Assembly (NCBI GenBank): GCA_947625675.1
Contig: CANQPH010000008.1
Coordinates: 1 to 64,000, forward strand
DNA: 64,000 nucleotides
Direction of reading: 5' to 3'
Origin: an uncultured Acetatifactor sp.
GTDB lineage: Bacteria; Bacillota; Clostridia; Lachnospirales; Lachnospiraceae
Below, in pieces: positions 53,519-62,828 of this stretch. Every line of letters starts with the position of its first letter. The first letter of the stretch is position 1. Both the position numbers and the translations under genes were made by a program. The notes beneath the pieces are model-generated. The model saw only the letters and a list, made by a program, of their open reading frames with translations, was not told the DNA's origin and ran no database searches.

Positions 53519-54439
53519 TTACCACAAACTGGTCTCGCTGACCTTCTTGGAAATCGTGTTGGCAATGACGATCAGAGTGATGCTGATAATGCTGTTGAAC
53601 AAGCCCACGGCGGTGGAATAACTGTACTGCTGATTTTTAAGGCCCACATTGTACACGTAGATTGAGATGACGTTGGAGGCCTCCATGTTCAGCGGATTCT
53701 GCAGCAAAAAGGTTTTCTCAAAGCCCACGGAGAGCAGGGAACCCATCTGCAGGATCAGCAGCGTCACGATCGTCGGTCTCAAATGGGGAAGATTCACGTG
53801 CCAGATGACCTGCAGGCGGCTCGCCCCGTCTATTTTGGCGGCCTCGATCAGCTCCAGGGACACTCCGGCCAAAGTCGCCAGGTAAATGATGGTTCCCCAG
53901 CCAAGGCCCTGCCACAAACCCGTGAGAACGTAAATCGGTGCGAAGGCGGAAGGAATGGAAAGGAAATCCTTCGCTTCCCCTCCCAGAAAACCGATGATAT
54001 TGTTGATCAGCCCTTCCCGGTTCAGGAACAGGATCGTCATGGAACACACCACCACGGTGGATACAAAATAGGGCGCATAGGTGATCATTTGGCAGACCTT
54101 TTTCAGCTTCAGATTCCGCATCTCATTGAGCATAATGGCGAATATGATGGGAGCTGGAAATGTCCAAAGGGACACGAAGCTGATCCAGAAGGTATTCCAT
54201 ATGATCTTTCCAAAATATGGGTACTCAATAAAGTTCTTAAAATGCTTCAGACCCACCCAATGGCTGCCCCAGATCCCCAAGCTGGTACGGAAGTCCTTGA
54301 AGGCGATCTGGATTCCATAAATAGGAATATAATGAAAGATAAACACCGCCGCCAAGGACGGCAGAAGCAACGCATACAGCAATCTGCAGCGATAAATTCG
54401 TTTCCACAGTTTTCGGAAATATGACTTGTCCGCCTTCAT
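53519..54439 (-). CDS. Carbohydrate ABC transporter permease (LplB/YteP-type)
   Basis: 306 aa, six membrane segments, MalF-like permease: LLYALLLPSLAAVFIFHYIPIYGIQIAFKDF at the N-terminus and the EAA loop EAAKIDGASRLQVIWHVNLPHLRPTI. ATG 54439 has AAAGGAGG 7 bases upstream; the track's first 45 residues lie in the promoter region. It is the first transport gene after the AraC-type regulator, with probable operator repeats in between. Confidence 0.94.
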   Translation of the reverse strand: MKADKSYFRKLWKRIYRCRLLYALLLPSLAAVFIFHYIPIYGIQIAFKDFRTSLGIWGSHWVGLKHFKNFIEYPYFGKIIWNTFWISFVSLWTFPAPIIFAIMLNEMRNLKLKKVCQMITYAPYFVSTVVVCSMTILFLNREGLINNIIGFLGGEAKDFLSIPSAFAPIYVLTGLWQGLGWGTIIYLATLAGVSLELIEAAKIDGASRLQVIWHVNLPHLRPTIVTLLILQMGSLLSVGFEKTFLLQNPLNMEASNVISIYVYNVGLKNQQYSYSTAVGLFNSIISITLIVIANTISKKVSETSLW

Positions 54440-54520
54440 TCCAAACCTCCTTTTTCGTATCCTGTGATGCCAGCATAGCATGGTTTTTCGACAAAAAGCA
54501 ATCACGGAAACCTTGTTCCG

Positions 54521-54566
54521 AATGTGCTTTTCCTTTTTCATGTTTTTCTTGGAAAATGCGCTTTTT
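54521..54566. promoter_or_regulatory. Direct repeats upstream of the permease operon, candidate AraC-type operator
   Basis: aatgtgcttttc (54521-54532) and aatgcgcttttt (54555-54566) are 12-nt direct repeats 34 bp apart, upstream of a possible TTGCTT-18-TATGCT promoter near 54475-54505 (minus strand). AraC proteins often bind direct repeats. Confidence 0.4.
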
Positions 54567-54579
54567 CTTGTCAATACCG

Positions 54580-56691
54580 TTATGATTTTTTCCTGATGTT
54601 TTCTTTGTATTTTGCCGGAGTGACGCCGTTCATTTCCTTAAATAATTTGATAAAATAAGAGATGTTCCCATACCCTACCTTCTGACAGGTATCCGCCACC
54701 GTCATGTCCTCTTTCAAGAGCAATTCCTTGGCATATTCGATCCGCAGATAAATCAGGTAATCCTTATACATCCGTCCCGTGTGCTTGATGATGGCCTGGC
54801 GCACCGCCGCCGTGCTCATGTTCAGATCCGCCGCTGTTTTCTCAATGGACAGATCGTATTCGGCGAAATGAGCATTGATATATTCATAGACCTGATAGGA
54901 CTTGTCATTTTCCGCCTGATTTTTCAAATAGAGCAGACGTTCACAGAAATTATGGATCAGCTTCAGAGCCGCATCCTTGAAGCTGTTCACGTTGTTGGCC
55001 GCCAGAATCAAACTGATATCCTGATTGGACAGTTCCACATGGCTCCTTCTCGCCTGCCTGGTGATCTCGCTCAAGAGATCGGAAAAGATGTATTGCTGCA
55101 TCAGCATGGAGATCTGATCCTTTTCCAGGGGCTTGATATAATGTTCAAATTCCTCCACGGCTCCCTGCTCGTCTCCCTTGGCCAGGGCGGCGCAAAGCTT
55201 TCTCAAATCCTGGGGATCGAAAGCGTATTCCTGGGGATCCCCGGTTTTTCCGCCTTGATTCAGCTTCTGATGAAGGTTGTCCATGCTTTCCAGCCAGGAG
55301 GCGTGGATCCGGGACATCATTTTGTACACGTTGCCCACGCCGATGACGGCATGATGACCGAAGCTCTCGGCCACCTCGATGATGTACTCCGTCAGTTCTT
55401 CCTTCTGCTCCTGGGAGGCAATGCTGCAGAGAACGCTGAACCGCCTCTTCTTATGATCACAGATTGCATAAACATATTCCCCGTCATCCGAGCTGGACAA
55501 CTGCTCCGTTTCCTGAGAGAGCTTGTTCAGGAATTTTTCCGTCACTTCCTTTTCATCCCGGAAAGACACGCTGATCACGTAGAAGAAGGGACCCGGCAGG
55601 TTGATCTGGAGTTTGCCGAGATAGGGCTCCACATTGAAGGAATAATTCCCATCGAGCAGAAGCTGCAGGAACTGTCTTTTCAGCATTTCCTGTTTCTGTT
55701 CAATCTGAAGATTCGCCTTGACGTTGCTCCGCAGCATGCTGTCCAGGATCTGGTCTATTTCCTCCACCGCATTTCTATATTCCGCTTCCTCCGAAAGAGT
55801 CACTTTTTTACGCCATTTTGAAGACATTTCCAAAAGCGGCTCATAGGACTTGTTGGCGAAGACGTTGGCAATGAACAATATTCCCGCCACGTCGATCAGG
55901 ATCAGCAGAAACTGTACGGGAAGCAGCCGATTCATCCAGATTCCCTGGTTATCCGGCTGGTAGCAGATTCGGAAATGATCGCCCTTCGAGCCGGAGGACA
56001 CGACATTTTTCATTCCGTCCGTGACCAATAGATCCCGATTGTTGTAAAGAGATTCTTCTCCGCAGTACAACGTGATGGCGCCGTCGATGCCTCCCCCGAC
56101 CATTCGGAAACGTTCCTCCAAATCTCCCTTGGTGACCACAAAACACAGGAACGCATTTTGGCGGATCGAATTGCCGTCCATCACCACCCGGAAAGGGATG
56201 CATATATAAATTTTCTCATCCAAAGCCAGGACTTTCTCCTCTTCTCCCGCCTCCGTCAAAGCTTCCAGGAGCCGCCCCCGCTCTTCCTTGTTTATTCCTT
56301 TCAGGTAAATGTTGAGATCGATGATGTTGCCCTCGGAATGGAAGATATACCAATCCCCGTAATACAGGAAGCATTCCTCCGTCAGGGCGGAATAATGGAT
56401 ATACTGTCGGAAATCGTCCAACAGCTTCCTCTCGTTATATTTGTTTCTTCTAAAATAATATGGCTGGTATTCATTATCGATGGCGATCTTCATCGCCGCT
56501 TCCTGGAACAATTCCATTTGATTTTCCAGATCCTCGACGATCCGTTCCGCCTTTTTCTGATCGTATTGGCGCTGCACCCTCCTGATACTGGCATAGTTGA
56601 TCGTCAAAAGCACTGCGCCGAGGGCCAGACAGCAGATGATCGCCAGACCCACGTAATAGAACTTGTAAGGATTCTTCATTTTCGTGTTCAT
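54580..56691 (-). CDS. Membrane-anchored AraC-family sensor-regulator
   Basis: 703 aa from ATG 56691 (GGGAGGGG 6 bases upstream): membrane helix at about 12-33, an extracytoplasmic sensor of about 235 residues, a second helix near 270-290, a cytoplasmic linker, a region typical of YesN/AraC hybrids (HHAVIGVGNVYKMMSRIHASW), and a C-terminal double HTH (about 600-700) ending in YFIKLFKEMNGVTPAKYK. Such proteins sense extracellular sugars directly and activate neighbouring transporter genes. There is no receiver domain, so it works without a two-component kinase. It sits directly upstream of the permease genes and after the SGNH esterase. Confidence 0.93.
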   Translation of the reverse strand: MNTKMKNPYKFYYVGLAIICCLALGAVLLTINYASIRRVQRQYDQKKAERIVEDLENQMELFQEAAMKIAIDNEYQPYYFRRNKYNERKLLDDFRQYIHYSALTEECFLYYGDWYIFHSEGNIIDLNIYLKGINKEERGRLLEALTEAGEEEKVLALDEKIYICIPFRVVMDGNSIRQNAFLCFVVTKGDLEERFRMVGGGIDGAITLYCGEESLYNNRDLLVTDGMKNVVSSGSKGDHFRICYQPDNQGIWMNRLLPVQFLLILIDVAGILFIANVFANKSYEPLLEMSSKWRKKVTLSEEAEYRNAVEEIDQILDSMLRSNVKANLQIEQKQEMLKRQFLQLLLDGNYSFNVEPYLGKLQINLPGPFFYVISVSFRDEKEVTEKFLNKLSQETEQLSSSDDGEYVYAICDHKKRRFSVLCSIASQEQKEELTEYIIEVAESFGHHAVIGVGNVYKMMSRIHASWLESMDNLHQKLNQGGKTGDPQEYAFDPQDLRKLCAALAKGDEQGAVEEFEHYIKPLEKDQISMLMQQYIFSDLLSEITRQARRSHVELSNQDISLILAANNVNSFKDAALKLIHNFCERLLYLKNQAENDKSYQVYEYINAHFAEYDLSIEKTAADLNMSTAAVRQAIIKHTGRMYKDYLIYLRIEYAKELLLKEDMTVADTCQKVGYGNISYFIKLFKEMNGVTPAKYKENIRKKS

Positions 56692-56720
56692 AATCTTCCC
56701 CTCCCTTGAAACCAAAAACC

Positions 56721-57782
56721 TCAGCCGGGCAGCAGCATTCCCGCCAGGAACTGAGCATAACAGCGATGGAAAAAGTCATTTGGATGATTCACATTGTTGC
56801 CGCTGGTATCCAGGAATCGTTTCCGGCTGTGCAGAAACGCCTGCATTCCCGTGATATCCGCCACGGCTATTCCTTCCCGCCTAGGCAGGGAGGCGCAGAG
56901 TTCCTCCAAAGCCTCCTTAAAATACATCTGATTCCCCCAAAATCTGGCCCTCGGATCCGTCAGGACGGGATTGGGCGTGCTGGTGGCGACCAACAGGATC
57001 TCCGCCTGGGGATGCTTGGCCCAGGTGCCCGTCACGATTTGCCGGATATATCCTGCGAATTCCTCCGGACTCCTGCCGCCGTCATTCATGCCGAAGGCCA
57101 GGATCAGCAAATCGAAGCTGCGGCAGGTCACAAGTTCTTCCAGCATTTCGGCTCCCCAGGCGGAGTCCCGCCCTCCCAGGGCCACGTTTTCCAAAGTGAC
57201 CTCCGCCCCGGTCCTCCGGATCAATTCCCGCTGCAGCAGTTCGTCATAGGGCGGCTGGTAAGGCGGCGCTCCCGTGGCGGCGCTGGCATTGGCTCCCTCG
57301 GAAATGCTGTCGCCATAGACCAGGAGGCTCAGCGGATCGCAGCTTTGAAGCTTCGCCGCCGTGCGGGGAAGACGATCTCCGGCGAACCGGGGTTTCACCC
57401 CCGTCCACCCTCCTTTCTCACAGCTATAGGTGACTGCGATCTGTCTGTCATGGAAAAAATGCCCCTCCCGAAACAACAGATGTCCTCCCGGCATGGGAAA
57501 GCTTCCCTCCGGATCCTCTTTCTCAAGCCGCAGCTCCCAGGGCCGGAATGCGAAGATCCTGCTTTCCATCGGGAGCACCAGCTTCTCCCCTTCCTGGATC
57601 CAGTCCCTTCCTTCCTCATAAAGAACGGTTTCCGAAGCATTCTGCACTGACAGAATCCGCTTGGGCGGATACAGAAGCGACGCTTCCGCCCTTCCGTCCG
57701 CTTCCCGGATCATGGCCAGGCTTTCTCCCCAGACCACGTCGGTATCCCAGATCGGGATCATTCTCTGTTCCATTGTCATCAT
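56721..57782 (-). CDS. SGNH/GDSL-family esterase
   Basis: 353 aa. A beta-sandwich N-terminal region (1-145) precedes an SGNH hydrolase domain with catalytic Ser in LLVYGDSISEG, the Gly block in VALGGRDSAWG, Asn in FGMNDGG and the catalytic Asp/His in NHPND. The two-domain form resembles carbohydrate acetylesterases of CE2/CE3-like or NanS-like groups. No signal peptide is visible, so it would deacetylate imported oligosaccharides. GGAGGAAAACAC precedes the ATG. It lies 29 bases before the AraC-type gene and is divergent from the isomerase gene. Confidence 0.9.
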   Translation of the reverse strand: MMTMEQRMIPIWDTDVVWGESLAMIREADGRAEASLLYPPKRILSVQNASETVLYEEGRDWIQEGEKLVLPMESRIFAFRPWELRLEKEDPEGSFPMPGGHLLFREGHFFHDRQIAVTYSCEKGGWTGVKPRFAGDRLPRTAAKLQSCDPLSLLVYGDSISEGANASAATGAPPYQPPYDELLQRELIRRTGAEVTLENVALGGRDSAWGAEMLEELVTCRSFDLLILAFGMNDGGRSPEEFAGYIRQIVTGTWAKHPQAEILLVATSTPNPVLTDPRARFWGNQMYFKEALEELCASLPRREGIAVADITGMQAFLHSRKRFLDTSGNNVNHPNDFFHRCYAQFLAGMLLPG

Positions 57783-57850
57783 GTGTTTTCCTCCTCATTT
57801 TGCCCATGATTACCGTTTTCCTATATCCCCTGCTTTCAACGTTTCCGTCA

Positions 57851-57879
57851 TTGTTTCTTTTCCCCGGAAAGGTTATAGT
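57851..57879 (+). promoter_or_regulatory. Predicted promoter of the lyxose isomerase-like gene
   Basis: TTGTTT, 17-nt spacer, TATAGT, 30 bases before the ATG. Confidence 0.7.
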
Positions 57880-57909
57880 ATAAATATCAAAAGGAAAGGA
57901 GAACCTGCT

Positions 57910-58467
57910 ATGTCTGCAGCAAATATCACGAAACAGCAACTGAACACCGCCCGGGCGGCCGCCCTGGAGCTTCTCCAAAAGGCTCGCATCGCCGTCACTC
58001 CAGAGGAAGCTTCTCGTCTGGAGTACTGCGATTACGGACTGGGCGATTTTAGCACGATCGGCACTGAAATTTTGATCTATGTCAACACGGACAGAGTCTG
58101 TGCCAAAGAAATGATGCTGACCCCCTGGCAGATCTGCCCTCAACATATTCATCCGCAGCTCGGGGATTATCCGGGAAAAGAAGAAACCTTCCGCTGTCGG
58201 TACGGAGAAGTATTTCTATACGTCCCGGGAGAACCGACGCCCTCTCCCGGAGCCCGCATTCCTGACGAACGCCGGGAGTATTTTACCGTCTGGCACGAGA
58301 TTCACCTTCTTCCCGGTCAGCAATACACCCTCAAAGAGCGCACCCTGCACTGGTTCCAGGCGGGCCCGGAAGGGGCGGTCATTTCCGAATTTTCCACCCC
58401 AAGCTTCGATGACGCCGACATTTTCACCGATCCGGAAATTCAAAGGATCCCGCATTTTCAGCAATAG
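57910..58467 (+). CDS. D-lyxose isomerase-like cupin (sugar isomerase)
   Basis: 185-aa cupin with the metal ligands of D-lyxose/D-mannose isomerases: H79 and H81 in CPQHIHPQ, Glu in GKEETF and a distal His in RTLHWFQAG. Related motifs include EYCDYGLGDF and GEVFLYVPGE. These enzymes interconvert D-lyxose/D-xylulose and D-mannose/D-fructose. ATG 57910 has AAAGGAG 10 bases upstream; the track start at 57661 runs through the divergent promoter region. It is the only plus-strand gene in the sugar locus and lies between the esterase and the DUF5054 gene. A D-mannose role fits the GH38-like neighbour. Confidence 0.9.
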   Translation: MSAANITKQQLNTARAAALELLQKARIAVTPEEASRLEYCDYGLGDFSTIGTEILIYVNTDRVCAKEMMLTPWQICPQHIHPQLGDYPGKEETFRCRYGEVFLYVPGEPTPSPGARIPDERREYFTVWHEIHLLPGQQYTLKERTLHWFQAGPEGAVISEFSTPSFDDADIFTDPEIQRIPHFQQ

Positions 58468-58499
58468 ATAGAGACATTCGTTCCTGCTGCGGCGGCTTT

Positions 58500-60551
58500 T
58501 TAGGAAAAACTCATCTCAAACCCCAGAGAAACCTCGTCTTCACACCAGGTTTTATAGTTCGTCCCCCAGCGGTTATTGTACAGGCAGAAATAGAAACCGT
58601 TTCCAGGATCATCGGTTACGTTGTCATATACGTAGAGATTGCGGGCGCCCACGGAACACAATCCCGCATGCAGGCTCCGAAGATGAATGGCGCCGTCCGC
58701 CCCCTCGTACTTCCATTCCGTCACCACGTGCTGTTTGCGGTTGCCGTGACACACCACTTCCAGCGGGGAGATCCAGGAATCGATCTTTTTCATCCTCCAG
58801 AGAGCCGGTGTCGCGGCTTTGAACCGGAATCCCAGCCAGATCGCCTCCGGGATCCTGCTGGCATCCTTGCCGAACCAGTTCAGGGTGAGCCGTATGTCTG
58901 TTCCAAACTCATAGATCAGCTCCGCATATCTGGGACACCCATAGCGTTCACAGGCATCCTCGTCTCCGTTCAGGCAGATGACCAGCCGGTTCCCCTTCCG
59001 GTACATGCCGGTCAGGGCGAAATCAAAAATTTGATCCTTCAAATCCGGAACCCGGCACAGTCCCGGCTTATGGAAATCCGCTTCCGACCAGGCCAGATTA
59101 TTTTCCAGGTGAACGTTATAATCATACTGCAGTCCGAGCACCGTTTTGGCAGAAAATACCTGATAGGACAACCTTCCGACCCCGATATCCTCCGCCAGGA
59201 TGCGGTTCCCTTTTTTCAAACCGTTTATCCCGCCGTTCCCGTCAACCTTCAGGCGATATTCCCCGAATTCCAGCCATTGTCCCGGCTGCACCGTTTCTCC
59301 CTTGTCGGTCTGTCTGCGGGGTTGCGTCTCCTTCAGGGCCTCCAGCGCCTCCTCCTTCAAATCCGGCGGAAGGGCTTCCACGGCGGCGTCAATATAGGCC
59401 GGCTGTTCCGCCTGGGATGCCTCATACAGACTATACGACCCTTCCGTACAACCGCCCCGGAAGACGCCCACCTCCCGCCTGATCGTATCTTCCAGGGACC
59501 GATACTGGTTCGGTACCAGGGAAATATCGGTTTTATCGGTTTTGCGGGCGGTTCTAAACGCTTCCTTCTCCCAATTCGTGAAGTCAAACAGATACTTTTT
59601 GATATCTGCGCTCCAGGTATGCTCCGCCACCAGCATCAGGTTGGTCATGAAATCGTGCCAGACCTTCCCTCCCCGCTCCAATCTTCCCTCCTGCAGCCAT
59701 TTCTCCTTCAGGCGGAGCAATTCATAATAATTCCTCACCTTGCAGGGATCCGTTCCCACGCCATGGATCCAGGTGTCCCCGATCTCCTCCGTGACCACGG
59801 GCAGGGTGTCCCGAACGGATAAAAGGGTCCGGGCCACGTCGCTGATGGTGGCGGCCTCGATCTTGGCGCCGGGATAGCGTTTCCCTAAATCATCCAGAAT
59901 GCTTTCCACCCTTTCCGCACTCTGAGGCCCGGTGTTGTCCCCCGTATAGGCGTATTCAATCACGGTGTCCAGGCCCTCCAGCTGAAGCGGCGCCCCATAG
60001 CTGGAAGAATAATGGACGATCACCTCGTCCTCCCCCTGTCTCCATCGGAATACCGGCGGGACGTCGGGAACCGGGGAAGCCAGATTGGTACCTATGTGCA
60101 GATATTGAATCCCATGGGCCGCCAGCGCCGGAACCATCGCCCTGGTATGCCCCGGCACGTCCGTCATCTTGGCCCCGATGGTCTTCTTCCCGAATCTGCG
60201 GTCCAACTCCTCCGAAAGCGAAAGAGAGAAGTCCAGCAGCGTGCGGTCCATCAGCTCCGTATGGGTGGTCAGGGCGCACCCGTGCCAGCTGATCATGCCC
60301 TCGCAGATGGCTTTTTCCAGGCGGAGGCATTGTTCCTTGGAAGCATGATGGAAAAAATAGTCGATCAAAAAAGAACCCACCGTCCAGATAAATTTCTTCT
60401 CACCGTTCTGATTCAAAGTTTCCGCCACCCCGATAGCGTGCGGAATATACTCTTCCACGTATTTCCGCAGGATCACGGAAGAAAGATCCGTATATCCCAC
60501 GTCCAGATGAGTTTTGAATACGACCTGTACCTTTTGAATCTTTGTACCCAT
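58500..60551 (-). CDS. DUF5054 protein, GH38-like putative glycosidase
   Basis: 683 aa. The N-terminus FKTHLDVGYTD carries the H15-x-D17 metal motif of GH38-type alpha-mannosidases; GHTRAMVPALAAHGIQYLHIG, AEHTWSADIKKYLFDFTNWE and a C-terminal beta-sandwich (about 400-683) with YLELIYEFGTDIRLTLNWFGKD follow the DUF5054 family, which is related to but distinct from GH38. It is probably a cytoplasmic zinc-dependent glycosidase. Its location between a mannose/lyxose isomerase and aldolase/kinase genes suggests a mannosidase-like role; specificity is not established. AAAGGAGGAAGAGA precedes the ATG. Confidence 0.88.
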   Translation of the reverse strand: MGTKIQKVQVVFKTHLDVGYTDLSSVILRKYVEEYIPHAIGVAETLNQNGEKKFIWTVGSFLIDYFFHHASKEQCLRLEKAICEGMISWHGCALTTHTELMDRTLLDFSLSLSEELDRRFGKKTIGAKMTDVPGHTRAMVPALAAHGIQYLHIGTNLASPVPDVPPVFRWRQGEDEVIVHYSSSYGAPLQLEGLDTVIEYAYTGDNTGPQSAERVESILDDLGKRYPGAKIEAATISDVARTLLSVRDTLPVVTEEIGDTWIHGVGTDPCKVRNYYELLRLKEKWLQEGRLERGGKVWHDFMTNLMLVAEHTWSADIKKYLFDFTNWEKEAFRTARKTDKTDISLVPNQYRSLEDTIRREVGVFRGGCTEGSYSLYEASQAEQPAYIDAAVEALPPDLKEEALEALKETQPRRQTDKGETVQPGQWLEFGEYRLKVDGNGGINGLKKGNRILAEDIGVGRLSYQVFSAKTVLGLQYDYNVHLENNLAWSEADFHKPGLCRVPDLKDQIFDFALTGMYRKGNRLVICLNGDEDACERYGCPRYAELIYEFGTDIRLTLNWFGKDASRIPEAIWLGFRFKAATPALWRMKKIDSWISPLEVVCHGNRKQHVVTEWKYEGADGAIHLRSLHAGLCSVGARNLYVYDNVTDDPGNGFYFCLYNNRWGTNYKTWCEDEVSLGFEMSFS

Positions 60552-60563
60552 TCTCTTCCTCCT

Positions 60564-61280
60564 TTATTCTTGTTCCGCAGCTTGTCTTTTCTGCAGTTCC
60601 TCCACGATGGCGACACCGGCGCTGGTTCCGATGCGCTCGGCCCCGGCTTCGATCATGTCCAGGGCCTGATCCAGGGTGCGTATGCCTCCGGCGGCTTTCA
60701 CCCTGATCTGATCTCCCACCAAAGACTTCATCAGCCGCACGTCCTCCGGCACGGCTCCGGACGCCCTGCCGGGTTCAGGGGTGCCGAACCCGGTGCTGGT
60801 CTTGACGAAATCCGGGCCGACTTCCCGGGCGATCCGGCACAAAATCTCTATTTCCTCTTTCCGCAGATAGCAATTTTCAAAGATCACCTTGGAAATCACA
60901 TTCCGGGACTTACAGATTTCCACAATCCGTCTCATTTCTTCTTCCACGTAAAGAAGATCCCCGCTTTTCAATTTCACCAGGTTCACCACGTAATCAATTT
61001 CATCCGCCCCTTCCGCAATCGCCCGTTCCGTTTCAAACGCTTTGACTTCCATCGTCGTCTGCCCCAGGGGGAACCCGATGGCCGCCCCCACATGTACCCC
61101 GCTCCCTTCCAAAAGAGAGTGGCAAAGCGCCGTCTGAGCGGAATTGATCGCCGCCATGGCGAAACCATATTTTCTGCATTCCTCACAAAATTGTCTGATC
61201 TGATCCTCTGTCACATAAGGCTTCAGCAGCGTCTGGTCCATGTATTTGGCAAGCTGCCTGGGAGATAAAGAGATGTTCAT
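60564..61280 (-). CDS. deoC: DeoC-family aldolase (deoxyribose-phosphate aldolase)
   Basis: 238 aa, class I TIM-barrel aldolase: LAKYMDQTLLKPYVTEDQI, VGAAIGFPLGQTT, Schiff-base Lys in DFVKTSTGF, and RVKAAGGIRTLDQAL with the second active-site Lys. The reaction is 2-deoxyribose 5-phosphate to glyceraldehyde 3-phosphate plus acetaldehyde. Its place with an FGGY kinase and a sugar dehydrogenase suggests it may cleave a related phosphorylated sugar here. ATG 61280 (AAGGAG 9 bases upstream) is preferred to 61286. It is 12 bases before DUF5054. Confidence 0.93.
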   Translation of the reverse strand: MNISLSPRQLAKYMDQTLLKPYVTEDQIRQFCEECRKYGFAMAAINSAQTALCHSLLEGSGVHVGAAIGFPLGQTTMEVKAFETERAIAEGADEIDYVVNLVKLKSGDLLYVEEEMRRIVEICKSRNVISKVIFENCYLRKEEIEILCRIAREVGPDFVKTSTGFGTPEPGRASGAVPEDVRLMKSLVGDQIRVKAAGGIRTLDQALDMIEAGAERIGTSAGVAIVEELQKRQAAEQE

Positions 61281-61325
61281 TCGCATAAGCTCCTTCCGAT
61301 TGGATTCTGATTTTTTTGTAAAATA

Positions 61326-62819
61326 CTAATTCGTCGCATAGGCTCCGTACCCTTCCAAGAACCGGACGTATCTTTCATATTGAACCTCGTAATGATCACG
61401 GAGGCCTTCCTTCGGCCAATAGACCCGCTCATCGGCGCCGTCCGTCCGGAAGAGCTCCGTAAGGCTTTCCCTTCGTTCCCCCAAGGCATGGGCCGCAAGC
61501 AGCGCCATGGCAGTCGGAGCGGAGTCCACCTTCCCGGGAACCCTGTAGCACAATCCCAGCACATCGGATTTGATTTGGGAAAAGACCGGGCTTTTGGCGC
61601 CGCCGCCGACTCCCTTCACGCTTATCGTTCCCCGCAGGCAGTCATTGCTTCTCAGGATTTCCAGATAACTGCGGTATTCAAAGGAAATGGACTCCAGGAT
61701 GCTCCGATACAATTCCATCCTGCCCATCTTCTGCTCCAGCTGCAGGAATGCGCCGGACACCCGATTGTCCAGGGGACAGGTTCTTCCGGTAAAGTGCGGG
61801 AGAAACACGGGTGTATCCGCTTTTTCCTCCGGCCGAATCAATTCATCCAACTTCTTCAGGGAGCAGCCGGTCAGGGCGGCATACCATTCCAGGCAAAGAC
61901 CTCCGCCGCTGATATAAGCCAGCGGCAGATACAAACCTTCGCAGACGCTGCGGGCAAAAAGGATTGTCTTATGGGAGGTGTCCGGTGCAAAACGATCTGT
62001 GCAGCAGGAGAACACGGAAGCGGTTCCCGCCACGTCCAGGGCCTGACCCGGTTCGGTAATCCCCGCCCCCAGACTGGACGCCGCCGTGTCCCCGCAGCCT
62101 GCGATCACCTCCACTCCCGCAGGAAGACCGCACTGCCGGGCATATTCCGGAGCAATCGTCCCCACCACCTTTTCCGGGCTTACGATGGCGGGCATCTTGT
62201 CCTCCGCCACTTGAAAGTGCCGCAGCATGTCTTCATTGTAGCCACAGGTTTCATTTTCCGTAAAGTTATTGAAGTGCAGAAACGTATAGTCCATAAACGC
62301 TTCTTCCGCCTTCAAACCACAGAGGCGGCCGGCGACATAGCCGTTGGGCTGCACGAATTTCCGAATCTGACGGTAGGCATCCTGCCGCTCTCCCTTCCAC
62401 CAGAGAATTTTGGAGGCGTGGGCGTGGATGATCTGACCGCCGCTCTTTTGAATCGCCAAATCCCCCGCTTCTTTCCGCAAGAGCTCCGTATAGGGAGCGC
62501 ATCTGGTATCCAGCCAGGAATCCAAAGGCGTCGCCGCCGCAAAATCCTCCTTGATCCCCATGATTCCCGCCATCTGGGAGTCCATGCCCAGGCCCCGGAT
62601 CCGCAGACTCTGCTCCCCCGCCCAGGAAGTAAGCCTGCGCAATACCTGGCAGACGGAAGAGAAAATATCCTCCGGATCTTCGTACACCGTCAAGGAATCA
62701 GGCCTGTACAATTTGGACGGGCAAAAAGCTTCTTGCAGCACATGTCCAAAAGAATCGCAAAGCACTCCCTTCGTGCCCTGCGTCCCGATATCGATTCCTA
62801 CAAAAAGCGCATCCTGCAT
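61326..62819 (-). CDS. FGGY-family carbohydrate kinase
   Basis: 497-aa ATP-dependent sugar kinase with the FGGY phosphate loop FVGIDIGTQGTKGVLCD at the N-terminus, GMDSQMAGIMG, the catalytic GCGDTAASSLGAG and the C-terminal KGVGGGAKSPVFSQIKSDVLG. By overall pattern it is nearest xylulokinase-like members, but ribulo-, rhamnulo- or other keto-sugar substrates fit equally well. GAGGTG precedes ATG 62819. It lies between the dehydrogenase and DeoC genes with short gaps, as a catabolic operon. Confidence 0.93.
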   Translation of the reverse strand: MQDALFVGIDIGTQGTKGVLCDSFGHVLQEAFCPSKLYRPDSLTVYEDPEDIFSSVCQVLRRLTSWAGEQSLRIRGLGMDSQMAGIMGIKEDFAAATPLDSWLDTRCAPYTELLRKEAGDLAIQKSGGQIIHAHASKILWWKGERQDAYRQIRKFVQPNGYVAGRLCGLKAEEAFMDYTFLHFNNFTENETCGYNEDMLRHFQVAEDKMPAIVSPEKVVGTIAPEYARQCGLPAGVEVIAGCGDTAASSLGAGITEPGQALDVAGTASVFSCCTDRFAPDTSHKTILFARSVCEGLYLPLAYISGGGLCLEWYAALTGCSLKKLDELIRPEEKADTPVFLPHFTGRTCPLDNRVSGAFLQLEQKMGRMELYRSILESISFEYRSYLEILRSNDCLRGTISVKGVGGGAKSPVFSQIKSDVLGLCYRVPGKVDSAPTAMALLAAHALGERRESLTELFRTDGADERVYWPKEGLRDHYEVQYERYVRFLEGYGAYATN

Positions 62820-62828
62820 TCAAACACC

